A stretch of DNA of 64,000 bases from contig NZ_BAABLI010000014.1 in assembly GCF_039544265.1 (NCBI RefSeq), positions 186,001-250,000 on the forward strand. The letters are read 5' to 3'. A program made the translations under genes and the position numbers. Positions 27,746-36,661 of the stretch are shown here, in pieces; within the stretch, counting starts at the first letter, position 1, and the number at the start of each line of letters is the position of its first letter. The notes under the pieces were generated by a model that was given only the letters and a program-made list of their open reading frames with translations, was not told the DNA's origin and ran no database searches. Source of the DNA: Corallincola platygyrae. GTDB taxonomy: Bacteria > Pseudomonadota > Gammaproteobacteria > Enterobacterales > Neiellaceae.

Positions 27746-29467
27746 CTAAGCCGTTTCATCCCCCGGGACCTTTGAATCGGCTTTCACATCAACGGCGACG
27801 GGCAATGCAGTTGGATACAGATGTACATCCCGCTGCGGGAATGGAATGCAAATGCCCTCTTCGTCAAACCGCTGTTTAATCTGCTTGGTCAGATCCCATA
27901 GGACATCCCAATAAAACTCTGTTTTCACCCATGGTCTTACCCAAAAGTCGACTGATGACTCTCCTAGATTAGCAACCTTAATGACAGGTTCAGGGCGTTT
28001 TAATACATTAGGGTGAGACGTAACTACATCATGAATCACCCGCTCTGCATGGTCCAGGTCATCTGAGTAGCTAATGCCAAACACCATATCGACCCTGCGT
28101 AGCTTCTCAGCAGTAATGTTGGTTATCACATCGTTCCAAATCATGTTGTTGGGAACGACGACCCTTTGGTTATCAATCGTTTGAATAGTGGCACTCACAA
28201 GGCTGAGCTTTTTGACATTTCCTTGCACACCTCCGGCAATGACCATGTCACCTACATCGAACGGGCGATAAATAAGTATCATCATGCCTGAAGCAAAGTT
28301 TGATAATGTACCCTGTAACGCGAAGCCGATAACGATACCTGCAACACCAAAGCCCGCGAGTAATGGGGCGAGCTGCACCCCGATCTGACTGAGGCCAATC
28401 ATCACACCGATAAAAAACACTATCTTACCGGCCATGGATATAAAGAAGTCTTTTAGTAGTTGGCTGAGATTCAACTTGGAGTTGTTAACTGCTTTTTCAG
28501 CAACCTTTCTCACTACGTTCGAAAGCAGGTGGAAAACAAACAAAATTGCGAAAAAGACAATGAGCTTTACTGTAAAACTAATCGAGTTTTCGCCAAACCA
28601 CTCGGTCGCTGTTTCGGTCCAGGATTCCAGTAGTCTGGTGATGACCTTAACCTCGAAGATATCTTCGCTGACAGCACCCGTACTGGTAATTAACACCTCT
28701 TTGAAATAATCCGCGTTTGTTTCCAACGCGTCCAACGTCGCCACAGTGCCTTCCAGCGCCTGCGTACAGGTTGTACGTTTAATACTTAGGCGGCGTAAGG
28801 CTAAGTCGATATCTTCTTTTTCAGAAGCCGTTGCATTTGGTTTCTCTTTGACAAGCACGCCAATACGCTCATTGGCAAAATTAAGCAGCAGACTAAGCTC
28901 TTTACCGCGTCGAATGACCTCACCACTTAACTTTTCTTTAAGATGTTTTGTATCGACACCCAGCTGTGTCATCCACTTGATAAGGTCCAGCTTTAAAAGG
29001 TTGAGTTGACTGAGAGAACCTTCGACATGGCCTATGGCAAGTTCATGTTTTAAAGCGGGTTCACCATCCAAGCCCTCAAACTCTCCTCGCATGGTGAAAA
29101 GGGCCTTAGAGCGTTCAGCATAGGCTTGCTCTGCAAAGCGGTATTGCTCTAATAGTTTTTGCTTTAGTTTCTCTTTTGAATCCGCACTGACATAGTCCGG
29201 GTTAGCGCTCAGCTCATCTAACAGTGAAGAAATCGTCTCTGACTGCTTTTCTAATAACGTTTTTATCTGCAGCTTTTGGAGTAGCTCTTGCTCTCCCCTG
29301 AGCCCTTCATGAGACGCGATAAGCCGCTCTATTTGATTGGAAACATCCAATAACTCATCAGTAGCTTGCTTTCCTTCTTGAGCAAAGCAGGCATTGCCTA
29401 TGAACAAGTATGCTAAGAAAAAGATTGTTGCACAGCGTCTATGTAAGGCCGTTCGTCCTATTCTCAT
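27746..29467 (-). CDS. MscS-family mechanosensitive channel with long N-terminal domain
   Basis: A 573-residue protein. A signal peptide (about 1-28, ending CFA) leads to a mainly helical periplasmic domain (about 30-260). Membrane segments follow (about 295-400), including a pore-lining helix rich in G and A (LAGFGVAGIVIGFALQGTLSNFASGMMI, parts). The MscS beta domain follows with FDVGDMVIAGGVQGNVKKLSLVSATIQTIDNQRVVVPNNMIW (parts). Members relieve osmotic stress by releasing ions. It is larger than the 286-residue E. coli MscS. It runs towards the crotonase gene with only 12 bases between the stops. Confidence 0.9.
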   Translation of the reverse strand: MRIGRTALHRRCATIFFLAYLFIGNACFAQEGKQATDELLDVSNQIERLIASHEGLRGEQELLQKLQIKTLLEKQSETISSLLDELSANPDYVSADSKEKLKQKLLEQYRFAEQAYAERSKALFTMRGEFEGLDGEPALKHELAIGHVEGSLSQLNLLKLDLIKWMTQLGVDTKHLKEKLSGEVIRRGKELSLLLNFANERIGVLVKEKPNATASEKEDIDLALRRLSIKRTTCTQALEGTVATLDALETNADYFKEVLITSTGAVSEDIFEVKVITRLLESWTETATEWFGENSISFTVKLIVFFAILFVFHLLSNVVRKVAEKAVNNSKLNLSQLLKDFFISMAGKIVFFIGVMIGLSQIGVQLAPLLAGFGVAGIVIGFALQGTLSNFASGMMILIYRPFDVGDMVIAGGVQGNVKKLSLVSATIQTIDNQRVVVPNNMIWNDVITNITAEKLRRVDMVFGISYSDDLDHAERVIHDVVTSHPNVLKRPEPVIKVANLGESSVDFWVRPWVKTEFYWDVLWDLTKQIKQRFDEEGICIPFPQRDVHLYPTALPVAVDVKADSKVPGDETA

Positions 29468-29631
29468 TTCTATTTCCCATTAAAGAAGAGCCACTTACAA
29501 AGGTCAGAATAGTATTAGTTTTTGAAAGTGAAAATTAAAAGCCCCGATACGGCTTACAAATCGTTACTAAATGAGGCTCGCATTTGCTGAGTTTTGCGAC
29601 GAAGCTGGTAGCAACGAAACGGAGTGAACCA

Positions 29632-29856
29632 ATGAAAAACATGTTTATCAGTCTCACGGGCGGCTTTTTACTGATCGTTGGCATTGTGTGCTTGCTCACC
29701 CCGTTACCAGGCGCGTTGTTTATTGTTTTTGGCTTAGCGCTGCTCAGCATCAATCATCTTTGGGCACGTGTTTGGTTGAAACGAAGTCAGGATTGGATGA
29801 GCAAGGCGGCCAGGGCCATCGACAAGAAGCGGATCCAAAAAAAGCTGTATCGCTAA
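29632..29856 (+). CDS. Small two-helix membrane protein
   Basis: A 74-residue protein starting MKNMFISLTGGFLLIVG with GGAG seven bases before the ATG at 29632. A hydrophobic stretch of about 28 residues with a central PLPGA turn (about 8-40) gives two short membrane helices. A basic C-terminal tail follows. The PLPG hairpin resembles the PGPGW family of putative membrane proteins. Function unknown. The frame also extends upstream to 29584, but the ribosome site favours the inner start. Confidence 0.75.
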   Translation: MKNMFISLTGGFLLIVGIVCLLTPLPGALFIVFGLALLSINHLWARVWLKRSQDWMSKAARAIDKKRIQKKLYR

Positions 29857-29959
29857 GTCAGAAACAATACACGCTTAGGACTCAATATCTCAGCTCCCTT
29901 TACTGCTAAGCGTACACGCATCACAATACAAAGTACCAATTTGACAGTGCTTTGAAAAA

Positions 29960-30361
29960 ATGGGAAATAAACTTAATAGCTTCGCCGATCTAGCTGCTTT
30001 AACAGGCCGAGACCTACTGCCCGAGCAGGAAACCAGTTCCGATGATGAAAACCTGGTTTACAGTACAGACCGTGGGCGCATTTCTAACAAGAAGAGTACT
30101 GACGCCAATAAAGTGCTGGGTGACGGCAACGTTCGAGTGAGTCGCACCAGTAAAGGCCGTGGCGGCAAGACTGTCACTCTTGTCACGGGTTTACCCCTGA
30201 ATCAGACAGAACTAACCGCTCTTCTGAAAAAACTGAAAAAACAGTTAGGCTGCGGTGGCGCAGTAAAGAATGACCAGCTTGAGTTTCAAGGTGACAGAAG
30301 AGACGCTTTGCTCAAACATCTCTCATCCGCCGGATACGAAGCCAAGCTCAGTGGCGGTTAG
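29960..30361 (+). CDS. yciH: SUI1/YciH-family translation factor-like protein
   Basis: A 133-residue protein whose C-terminal half is an eIF1/SUI1 domain: RTSKGRGGKTVTLVTGLPL, LKKLKKQLGCGGAVKNDQLEFQGD (parts) and LKHLSSAGYEAKLSGG. Bacterial YciH can discriminate initiation codons or tRNAs in vitro, but its physiological role is not settled. The N-terminal 50 residues are polar and variable. The stop is one base from the next ATG, so the two genes are co-expressed. Confidence 0.92.
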   Translation: MGNKLNSFADLAALTGRDLLPEQETSSDDENLVYSTDRGRISNKKSTDANKVLGDGNVRVSRTSKGRGGKTVTLVTGLPLNQTELTALLKKLKKQLGCGGAVKNDQLEFQGDRRDALLKHLSSAGYEAKLSGG

Positions 30362-30362
30362 T

Positions 30363-30854
30363 ATGAAAAAATTCCTTTACCTCATGTTGTTTGTTGTTGC
30401 CCTCGCCTGTTCAGGTCCTTTTATTATTAAAGGGCCTGACGGCAAGCCGCTGATGACAACTAAAACTATCATGCCAGACGATCACAGTACCGTGTGGGTT
30501 TACTGGAAGAACAAACTGGTTCTCTCATACAAAATGCTCTTAAGGCAAGGCAAGTCTTCTATGGGCATTGAAGAACCTGTACCTGCCGTCTATAAATGGC
30601 AGGACGAAAATGGCGTGTGGCATTATGGTGATAACCTTGCCGCCAAAGAAGTAGCAAACCCGAATGAAGTGACGCTCAGCGAGGGGCAGATAATTAATAT
30701 TGATACCCCCATCAACAAGCAGGATGACAAAGCTAAGCAAGGTGGGACGGTAAGACTTCAACAAAGCGTCGATACGCTCAAGGAACCACTGGAAAAGGCT
30801 GAAAAAGCTAAACAGGCATTGGAAGACCGTAGTGAAGAGTTAGAAAAGTTGTAA
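30363..30854 (+). CDS. DUF4124-type secreted protein
   Basis: A 163-residue protein with an N-terminal hydrophobic signal (MKKFLYLMLFVVALACSGP; LACS could be a lipobox). A DUF4124-like segment lies near residues 77-95 (VYKWQDENGVWHYGDNL). A C-terminal coiled-coil tail rich in K and E runs from about 125 to the end. DUF4124 occurs in envelope proteins of unknown function. The start at 30363 directly follows the yciH stop; the longer frame from 30270 overlaps yciH and is unlikely. Confidence 0.8.
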   Translation: MKKFLYLMLFVVALACSGPFIIKGPDGKPLMTTKTIMPDDHSTVWVYWKNKLVLSYKMLLRQGKSSMGIEEPVPAVYKWQDENGVWHYGDNLAAKEVANPNEVTLSEGQIINIDTPINKQDDKAKQGGTVRLQQSVDTLKEPLEKAEKAKQALEDRSEELEKL

Positions 30855-30894
30855 ATCAGTTGTCACATAACAGTTAAACCTGATTTATAATACC

Positions 30895-30990
30895 GCCAAG
30901 CCAAGGGGTGTTCCCAATTCAGGGAACTGAGATACCAAACCAAGGTAAACCCTTAGAACCTGATCCGGCTGGTACCGGCGTAGGAATGGC
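30895..30990 (+). ncRNA. TPP riboswitch (THI element)
   Basis: The conserved thi-box pieces are in order: GGGGTG near the 5' end, AACTGAGATACC, AACCCTTAGAACCTGATC, GGCTGGTACCGGC and CGTAGGAATGGC closing with the 5' GCCAAG. A -10-like TATAAT at 30886-30891 would start transcription at the element. Downstream, GTTACC (about 31000) can pair with GGTAAC (31030-31035) just before the receptor ATG, so control may be at translation initiation. It should turn off the thiamine uptake operon when thiamine pyrophosphate is abundant. Confidence 0.95.
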
Positions 30991-31041
30991 AATAGCAACG
31001 TTACCAGCCTTTTAGCACTTTAATTCGGCGGTAACTTTTAT

Positions 31042-33216
31042 ATGCTTCGTCCTTATGCCCTTACCCCTCTATCTCTTGCTATCAGCGCTATTCTCGCTTC
31101 CCACTCGGTATATGCTGAAACCCCAGAACCGGAAATCGAACGCATTCAGGTAACCGCAGATTTCAGGCCGCAATCATTATTCACCGTGCCCGCAAGCGTT
31201 ACCGTAATTGACTCTCAGCAAATCAAGGATGAGTCCAGCCGCCATTTCGAGGATATTCTTGGCGCGATCCCAAATCTCAACTGGGCTGGCGGTAGTTCAA
31301 GGCCCAAGTATTTTCAGATCCGTGGCGTTGGGGAACAAGAAGAGTATCAAGGAGCACCAAACAGTTCCGTTGGTTTTGTTATAGACGACATAGACCTCTC
31401 AGGTTTAGGTTTAACCTCCAGTTTGTTCGATATAGAGCAGATTGAAGTTCTCAGAGGGCCGCAAGGTACAAGGTTTGGCGCCAACGCATTGGCAGGCATG
31501 ATCTATATGCAAAGTGCAGCGCCTACAGAGACTGCAGAGTTCGGTACAGAAGTGTCAGTCGGCGAAGACAGTTTGACTCAATATGCTGGGTATGCATCGG
31601 GGCCGGTCAACGAGCAAGGAACGCTTAGGTACAGGGTATCGCTTCAACAGCACAACCAGGATGGGTTCAGAGACAACGATTTTCTTGGCACAGACGACAC
31701 CAACGAGCGTGACGAGATGACACTGCGCTCGAAGTGGCACTGGGATGCGTCAGATGACCTGCAGGTACAACTTGCGCTGCTCTATGCAAACTTTGATAAC
31801 GGTTACGACGCATGGACACTCGACAATAACGGATTTGATACCTTAACGGACCAACCGGGTGAAGATAGCCAGGAAACAACCGGCGGATCTCTAAAACTAA
31901 ATTGGCGCATCAATAGTTATGTTGATCTGGTATCAATAACCAGCGCAGCGCATACAAATCATACCCACGCTTATGATGGAGACTGGGCAAATCCAGGTTA
32001 CTGGCAAGCGCTGAGTTGCACAGACTATTACGATGAAAACGGCAATGGCGACTTCGCCGACCAGATACCGTGCCAATACGACTACCTGTGGGACAAAGAT
32101 GCAGAGCGAGACACGCTTACCCAGGAAGTTCGTTTTCTTTCGACAGAAAACTCGAGAATATTCAATAAGTCAACTGACTGGCTTATCGGCCTGTATATAC
32201 AGGATTTAGATGAAAGTAATGACCTTGAGAGCTTCTATAACGGTTGGCCAGATCAATTCCTGTCCAGTAATTACGAAGCGACTAACCTCGCCGGCTTTGC
32301 GCAGCTCGACAGTGAATTAACGGAAACAACTTCGCTATCTGTTGGCGTCAGGGTTGAACAGAGAGACGCGGAATATTCTGACGACGCGGGAGACAGTTTT
32401 GACCCTGAAGAAACAATGTGGGGCGGGCATATCTCGCTTCACTACAGCGTTTCCAGTTATTGGAGTTCCTACCTTAAGTTGGCTCGTGGCTATAAAGCAG
32501 GCGGCTTCAATATGGGGCTCCCATCAGACTTTAATCAGTACCGTGAGTTCGACAACGAAACCTTAGACAATCTTGAAATAGGGTTGAACGGTTATCTACC
32601 TGACTACCAGATCGCGTTGAATGCTGCGGTGTTCTATATGAAACGTGACGACCAGCAAGTCGAAGCTTCGATTCAGGATCCTGATAATCCTCAACGTTTC
32701 TTCCTTTACACTGCTAACGCAACCAGTTCAGACAGCTATGGCCTAGAGTTGGATGCTAACTGGCAAGCGACCAGTAATTTGGTGGTATATGGCACACTTG
32801 GCCTGCTAGATACCGAGTTCGACGATTATACCGTTGATCAAATCGATGGCTCTCAACTGGATTTGACTGGTCGTTCGTTGGCCCACGCACCTAATTACCA
32901 GTTTAGTTTCGGCACGACATGGCGCGGCGATAGTGGTTTTTTTGTTAACCTGAACGTAAGAGGCAGCGATGGCTTTTACTATTCCGACAGCCACGACCAG
33001 AAAGCTGACAGCTATGAACTGCTCAACGCCAGCATTGGTTACGAAGAAGCCAACTGGGCGCTTTATGCTTGGGGTAAAAACCTAACAGATGAAGAGTATG
33101 GTGTGAGAGGATTCTATTTTGGTAATGAACCAAACCTTGATTGGGCACCAAAGTTGTATGAGCGTTACGGCGATCCGCAACAGTTCGGCGTAACCTTCCG
33201 CTACAACTACTTTTAG
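31042..33216 (+). CDS. TonB-dependent outer-membrane receptor, probably for thiamine
   Basis: A 724-residue receptor with signal peptide (to about residue 25, SVYA), TonB box-like IERIQVTA, a plug domain (VPASVTVIDSQQI, FEDILGAIPNLNW, FQIRGVGEQ, IEQIEVLRGPQGTRFGANALAGMI) and a beta barrel ending in aromatic FRYNYF. The substrate is inferred from the TPP riboswitch directly upstream and the three thiamine-type genes downstream. Comparable THI-regulated receptors were predicted as thiamine transporters in earlier riboswitch surveys. Confidence 0.92.
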   Translation: MLRPYALTPLSLAISAILASHSVYAETPEPEIERIQVTADFRPQSLFTVPASVTVIDSQQIKDESSRHFEDILGAIPNLNWAGGSSRPKYFQIRGVGEQEEYQGAPNSSVGFVIDDIDLSGLGLTSSLFDIEQIEVLRGPQGTRFGANALAGMIYMQSAAPTETAEFGTEVSVGEDSLTQYAGYASGPVNEQGTLRYRVSLQQHNQDGFRDNDFLGTDDTNERDEMTLRSKWHWDASDDLQVQLALLYANFDNGYDAWTLDNNGFDTLTDQPGEDSQETTGGSLKLNWRINSYVDLVSITSAAHTNHTHAYDGDWANPGYWQALSCTDYYDENGNGDFADQIPCQYDYLWDKDAERDTLTQEVRFLSTENSRIFNKSTDWLIGLYIQDLDESNDLESFYNGWPDQFLSSNYEATNLAGFAQLDSELTETTSLSVGVRVEQRDAEYSDDAGDSFDPEETMWGGHISLHYSVSSYWSSYLKLARGYKAGGFNMGLPSDFNQYREFDNETLDNLEIGLNGYLPDYQIALNAAVFYMKRDDQQVEASIQDPDNPQRFFLYTANATSSDSYGLELDANWQATSNLVVYGTLGLLDTEFDDYTVDQIDGSQLDLTGRSLAHAPNYQFSFGTTWRGDSGFFVNLNVRGSDGFYYSDSHDQKADSYELLNASIGYEEANWALYAWGKNLTDEEYGVRGFYFGNEPNLDWAPKLYERYGDPQQFGVTFRYNYF

Positions 33217-33231
33217 TCACAAAGGTAAAAG

Positions 33232-33492
33232 ATGAAAACAGCCGCAGAAATTAGCTTGTACCCGCTAAATGACAACTATTTGGAAATCATTCACTGGTTC
33301 ATACAACGCCTGGATAGCTATTCTGAGATCGAACGGCTCACAAACGGCATGAGCACCCAACTTCAAGGCGACCATGATGCCATCTTTGACCTTTTGAAAG
33401 TTGAGATCGCTGCAGCCAATGAAAAATGGGGGCGCGGCGTCTTTGTGTGTAAGTTCATTCCTGGCGGCGTTAATCTCGCACACACGGAATAG
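33232..33492 (+). CDS. Small YkoF/MTH1187-like thiamine-binding protein
   Basis: An 86-residue protein beginning MKTAAEISLYPLNDNYLEIIHWFIQRL. Ferredoxin-like beta-alpha-beta content and the motif AEISLYPL resemble one half of the YkoF/thiamine-binding (DUF77-related) family. It starts 15 bases after the receptor stop with AAAGGT upstream, so it is in the riboswitch-controlled operon. A role as thiamine or HMP carrier or sensor is inferred. No signal peptide is visible. Confidence 0.75.
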   Translation: MKTAAEISLYPLNDNYLEIIHWFIQRLDSYSEIERLTNGMSTQLQGDHDAIFDLLKVEIAAANEKWGRGVFVCKFIPGGVNLAHTE

Positions 33493-33524
33493 CCTGGGTC
33501 TGTTGACCTTTGCTGTCTGTTTTT

Positions 33525-33623
33525 GCAGCAATATGTTGGCGATTTTGGCGAGGCAGAGGCTGTGAAGTCGAATGGCCCCAATAAAGTGCCGGCAACGAAG
33601 CGTAAATCACCAACAATTGCTGC
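33525..33623. repeat. Inverted-repeat intergenic element inside the thiamine operon
   Basis: The left arm GCAGCAATATGTTGGCGATTT (33525-33545, 21 bases, one written as two parts: GCAGCAATATG + TTGGCGATTT) mirrors the right arm AAATCACCAACAATTGCTGC (33604-33623) with one mismatch and one extra base. The arms enclose 58 bases. No open frame spans the 262-base gap. The transcript would form a long hairpin between the binding-protein gene and pnuT. It looks like a mobile or dispersed intergenic element of the MITE or REP kind; whether other copies exist in the genome is not visible. Confidence 0.6.
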
Positions 33624-33754
33624 CCTTCTTTTGAGGGAAATAGGGTTCGTTGAACCACGTTATGAGCTGCGTCATTCGCTACTTACTTAGATCGTCTTGC
33701 TCAGAACGTGTTTCATTCGAACAAAATCCATAGATAAAAGGTCAACCGACCCTA

Positions 33755-34375
33755 ATGAACGAGCAGTCCCTTTTCTCTGACATACAGATTCAGTTTCACG
33801 CCTTAGTAGGATGGGAACTGGTAGCAGTGCTTCTGGCAATTGCCTACCTGGTTTTGGCCATGAAGCGTAGCCTCTGGTGCTGGCCTGCAGCCTTTTTCAG
33901 CACGCTCATTTACACCATGCTGTTCTGGCATGTTGCGCTGCTAATGGAATCAGCACTCAACGTTTATTACATGGCAATGGCGGGTTACGGGCTCTGGATG
34001 TGGCAAAGAGATAAAGCAGATGATGGAGAGGTGCACGTAACGCGGTGGCCAATCCATCACCACCTGATTGCAGTCTTTCTCTTGTCACTGGTAGCTGTAG
34101 GCACCGGTTGGTTGATGGACAATTATTCAAGCGCTGATTTTGCTTACTTAGATGCGGCAACGACAACATTCGCCGTGTTTACCACCTACCTCGTAGCAGC
34201 GAAAGTGCTCGAAAACTGGCTCTACTGGATCGTAATTGATGCTGTTTCCATCTATCTCTATTCAGAAAAAGGGTTGTATCTGACGGCTTTGCTGTTCGTG
34301 TTTTACGTAGTCCTAGCGGTTATGGGTTACAACAAGTGGAAACAAGCTGAACTTGAATATGCAGCCACTCACTGA
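33755..34375 (+). CDS. pnuT: PnuC-family vitamin transporter, likely thiamine (PnuT)
   Basis: A 206-residue membrane protein of the PnuC family with about seven hydrophobic segments. It has the W-x3-N-like stretch MESALNVYYMAMAGYGLWMWQR and the repeat VLENWLYWIVIDAVSIYLYSEKG (parts) that line the substrate site in this family. PnuT members import thiamine by facilitated diffusion, trapped by phosphorylation. Operon position with a TPP riboswitch and a kinase favours thiamine over nicotinamide riboside. Confidence 0.9.
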   Translation: MNEQSLFSDIQIQFHALVGWELVAVLLAIAYLVLAMKRSLWCWPAAFFSTLIYTMLFWHVALLMESALNVYYMAMAGYGLWMWQRDKADDGEVHVTRWPIHHHLIAVFLLSLVAVGTGWLMDNYSSADFAYLDAATTTFAVFTTYLVAAKVLENWLYWIVIDAVSIYLYSEKGLYLTALLFVFYVVLAVMGYNKWKQAELEYAATH

Positions 34376-35207
34376 AGTTCAAAAACTTCTTAAAAACCTT
34401 CCTGGCCGGCTGCTACCTGTAACACCAGAGGCATGCGACTTAACACCTCTGAGTGGCGGTTTTAATAATCTGGTTTGGCGGTTTACGGCAAACGACGGTG
34501 CTGGCTATGTCATCAAGCTTTTCAACAATGACAACGTAATACCGTCTGGGCGCAGCAACGAGAGAAAGCTGACTCAACAGGCTTCTGACATCGGCATTAC
34601 GCCTAGGCTAGTTTACTGGGACGACAACAATACCTTTGCCGTAACAGAATACCAGGCTGCCGATGGTTCCAGGCTATCTAAAGATATGGCCTTAAGAACG
34701 TTGATTAAGCTTCATGGTTTGCATACACAATCCTCTCAGACAGTGGATTATCTGGAAGATTTCTCCGTTAATGAACAGCTTAAAGCCTTCTCTTTCAAGC
34801 GCGTTTATGATTGGCAAAATCGAATGCTGAGTAGCGCCCTTGCCCGATGTGTTTGCCACCACGACCTCTGTCCTGACAACTTGGTGATTGCGAAAGATCA
34901 GCTATGGGTTATCGATTTCGAATATAGCGGATGGGGTCACCCGCTGTTCGACCTTGCGAGCCTATCAGAGTCATTTAGCGACCCTGAAACAAAGCTGCAG
35001 CTCTGGCAAACATACCTTTCGACATCAGGGCTACCATGCTCAAAACAGGAAAGGGAAGCGTGGCAAGCCGCGCAGGCACTTTATACCTTCCTTTGTGCCA
35101 ACTGGTTTTACCGACAACTAAGCTCTCAAAAAACAAACCAAAGGCTGGCGGGCAAAGCTGAATATTACCATTCTCAACTTATTGAGCTCATATCAAGAAG
35201 CAACTAG
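34359..35207 (+). CDS. Aminoglycoside phosphotransferase-fold kinase, likely thiamine kinase
   Basis: A 282-residue APH/choline-kinase fold protein. The motifs are GGFNNLVWRF (nucleotide loop), VIKLFN (lysine), CHHDLCPDNLVI (catalytic H-x-D-x4-N) and VIDFEYSGWGHPLFDLASL (metal-binding D). It overlaps pnuT by 17 bases, so the two are probably translated together. Phosphorylating imported thiamine would trap it in the cytoplasm; choline or ethanolamine are other substrates for this fold. A TTG two codons upstream is an unlikely start. Confidence 0.85.
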   Translation: MQPLTEVQKLLKNLPGRLLPVTPEACDLTPLSGGFNNLVWRFTANDGAGYVIKLFNNDNVIPSGRSNERKLTQQASDIGITPRLVYWDDNNTFAVTEYQAADGSRLSKDMALRTLIKLHGLHTQSSQTVDYLEDFSVNEQLKAFSFKRVYDWQNRMLSSALARCVCHHDLCPDNLVIAKDQLWVIDFEYSGWGHPLFDLASLSESFSDPETKLQLWQTYLSTSGLPCSKQEREAWQAAQALYTFLCANWFYRQLSSQKTNQRLAGKAEYYHSQLIELISRSN

Positions 35208-35397
35208 CGCCAGCTAGCACTTGTTTACCGATATAGCGCTCTTAGTCGCTGAGGTTTGTCACGCCTATTTACACTTTTCTACGTCACGCTAACATTGACG
35301 GCTAATAGCATGGCCAAATATCGCGTTATAATGCCGTCCGTTTTTCCGCTCCGCTTTTCCCTCCACGCGAGCCTCCACTAAGGATACGATAGCTGTT

Positions 35398-36570
35398 ATG
35401 TGGCGAACTATATTGCTTCTCGCCTCAATCGTGGCTCTGACGCCATTGGCAATCGACATGTACTTACCGGCAATGCCAGCAATTGCCGAAAGTCTGGGTG
35501 CCCACTTATCTGTGATTCAGGGCTCCATGAGTACATTTCTGGTAGGTTTTGCCATCGGCCAGTTGATTCATGGCCCACTGACTGATGCTCTTGGCCGGCG
35601 CCCTATTGCCCTTGCTGGACTCACAATCTTCTGCGCGTCCAGTTTGCTTCTTACCTTTGCAGACTCCTCATCCATGTTTCTGGTGCTGAGGGTATTTCAG
35701 GCGCTTGGTGGTGCTGCGGGCAGCGTAGTAATTAATGCAACCATCACCGACAGATATAAAGGCCATGAGGCTGTGCAAGTGCGCTCGACCATCATTATGG
35801 TTATGACACTTGCGCCAATGTTAGCTCCGACACTCGGTGGCGGTTTGTTGCATTGGTTCGGTTGGCGAAGCATTTTTGCCGTTTTAACCGCCTGGTCAGT
35901 AGTCACACTAATCTGGAGTGCTGCCAGCTTAAAAGAATCCAATAGAAACACTCATGCACTGAGTTTTTCAAATGTCCGTTTGAGTTACACATCAGTCATA
36001 AAACAACCTCTGCTTTGGCCCTGGTTAAGTGGACTTTCACTCAATTCTGCTGCGTTCTTCGCCTTTCTTGGTGCCTCTCCCTACGTTTACATCAAGGTGA
36101 TGGGTATTTCTCCGCAGCACTTCGGATTCTATTTTGCCGCCAATGTTGTGGTTATGACATTGGGAGCGGCGTTTAACAGCCGTTTATCAAGGTTGTTTGG
36201 TGCCCAGCAGGTCCTGCGTACTGCCCAAAAAATACAAATTACTGCACTAAGCCTGATGTTACTTCTGCACCTGCTCGATCTGCTTTCACTATGGACATTG
36301 GTGCCACTATGCGCGATATACATGGGCCTGAACAGCTTTGTCTTTCCGAATGCAACTTCACTATTGATGGAGAAGTTTTCTGAGAAAGCAGGGACTACAT
36401 CGGCCCTGCTCGGCGCAGCACAATTTGGTACCGGGGCGTTGTCAACCTTCCTGGTAGCACAAGGCACTGATCATGGTGCGTCAGCCATGATCGTTATGAT
36501 GTTCGCTGGTGGGATATCTGCATTTTTGTTAGTTGGCGTTGGGTGCAGAAAGCTCAATGGCCACAGTTAG
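35398..36570 (+). CDS. Bcr/CflA-family drug efflux MFS transporter
   Basis: A 390-residue major facilitator with 12 hydrophobic segments. The start MWRTILLLASIVALTPLAIDMYLPAMPAI (parts) is typical of Bcr/CflA. Motif A reads GPLTDALGRRP (about 61-71) and motif C-like APMLAPTLGG lies near residue 140. These proton antiporters export drugs such as bicyclomycin or sulfonamides, or small metabolites; the natural substrate is unknown. AAGGAT precedes the ATG. It is outside the thiamine operon, with 190 bases between. Confidence 0.9.
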   Translation: MWRTILLLASIVALTPLAIDMYLPAMPAIAESLGAHLSVIQGSMSTFLVGFAIGQLIHGPLTDALGRRPIALAGLTIFCASSLLLTFADSSSMFLVLRVFQALGGAAGSVVINATITDRYKGHEAVQVRSTIIMVMTLAPMLAPTLGGGLLHWFGWRSIFAVLTAWSVVTLIWSAASLKESNRNTHALSFSNVRLSYTSVIKQPLLWPWLSGLSLNSAAFFAFLGASPYVYIKVMGISPQHFGFYFAANVVVMTLGAAFNSRLSRLFGAQQVLRTAQKIQITALSLMLLLHLLDLLSLWTLVPLCAIYMGLNSFVFPNATSLLMEKFSEKAGTTSALLGAAQFGTGALSTFLVAQGTDHGASAMIVMMFAGGISAFLLVGVGCRKLNGHS

Positions 36571-36661
36571 AGGGCAAAAGCTAAAGTGTGCAGATGGTAG
36601 AATTTTGAGCGTTTATTAGCCACTTAGCGCCAAAGGTCGTCTATGATACCCGTAACATGAC

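Noticed and set aside
29872..29912. CGCTTAG / CTAAGCG inverted repeat before yciH
   Set aside because: Arms of 7 bases with a 27-base loop and no T-tract; too weak to call a terminator or operator.
35320..35397. TATAAT at about 35326 as promoter of the Bcr/CflA gene
   Set aside because: The -10 is good but I found no acceptable -35 at 16-18 bases, so I did not list it as a promoter.
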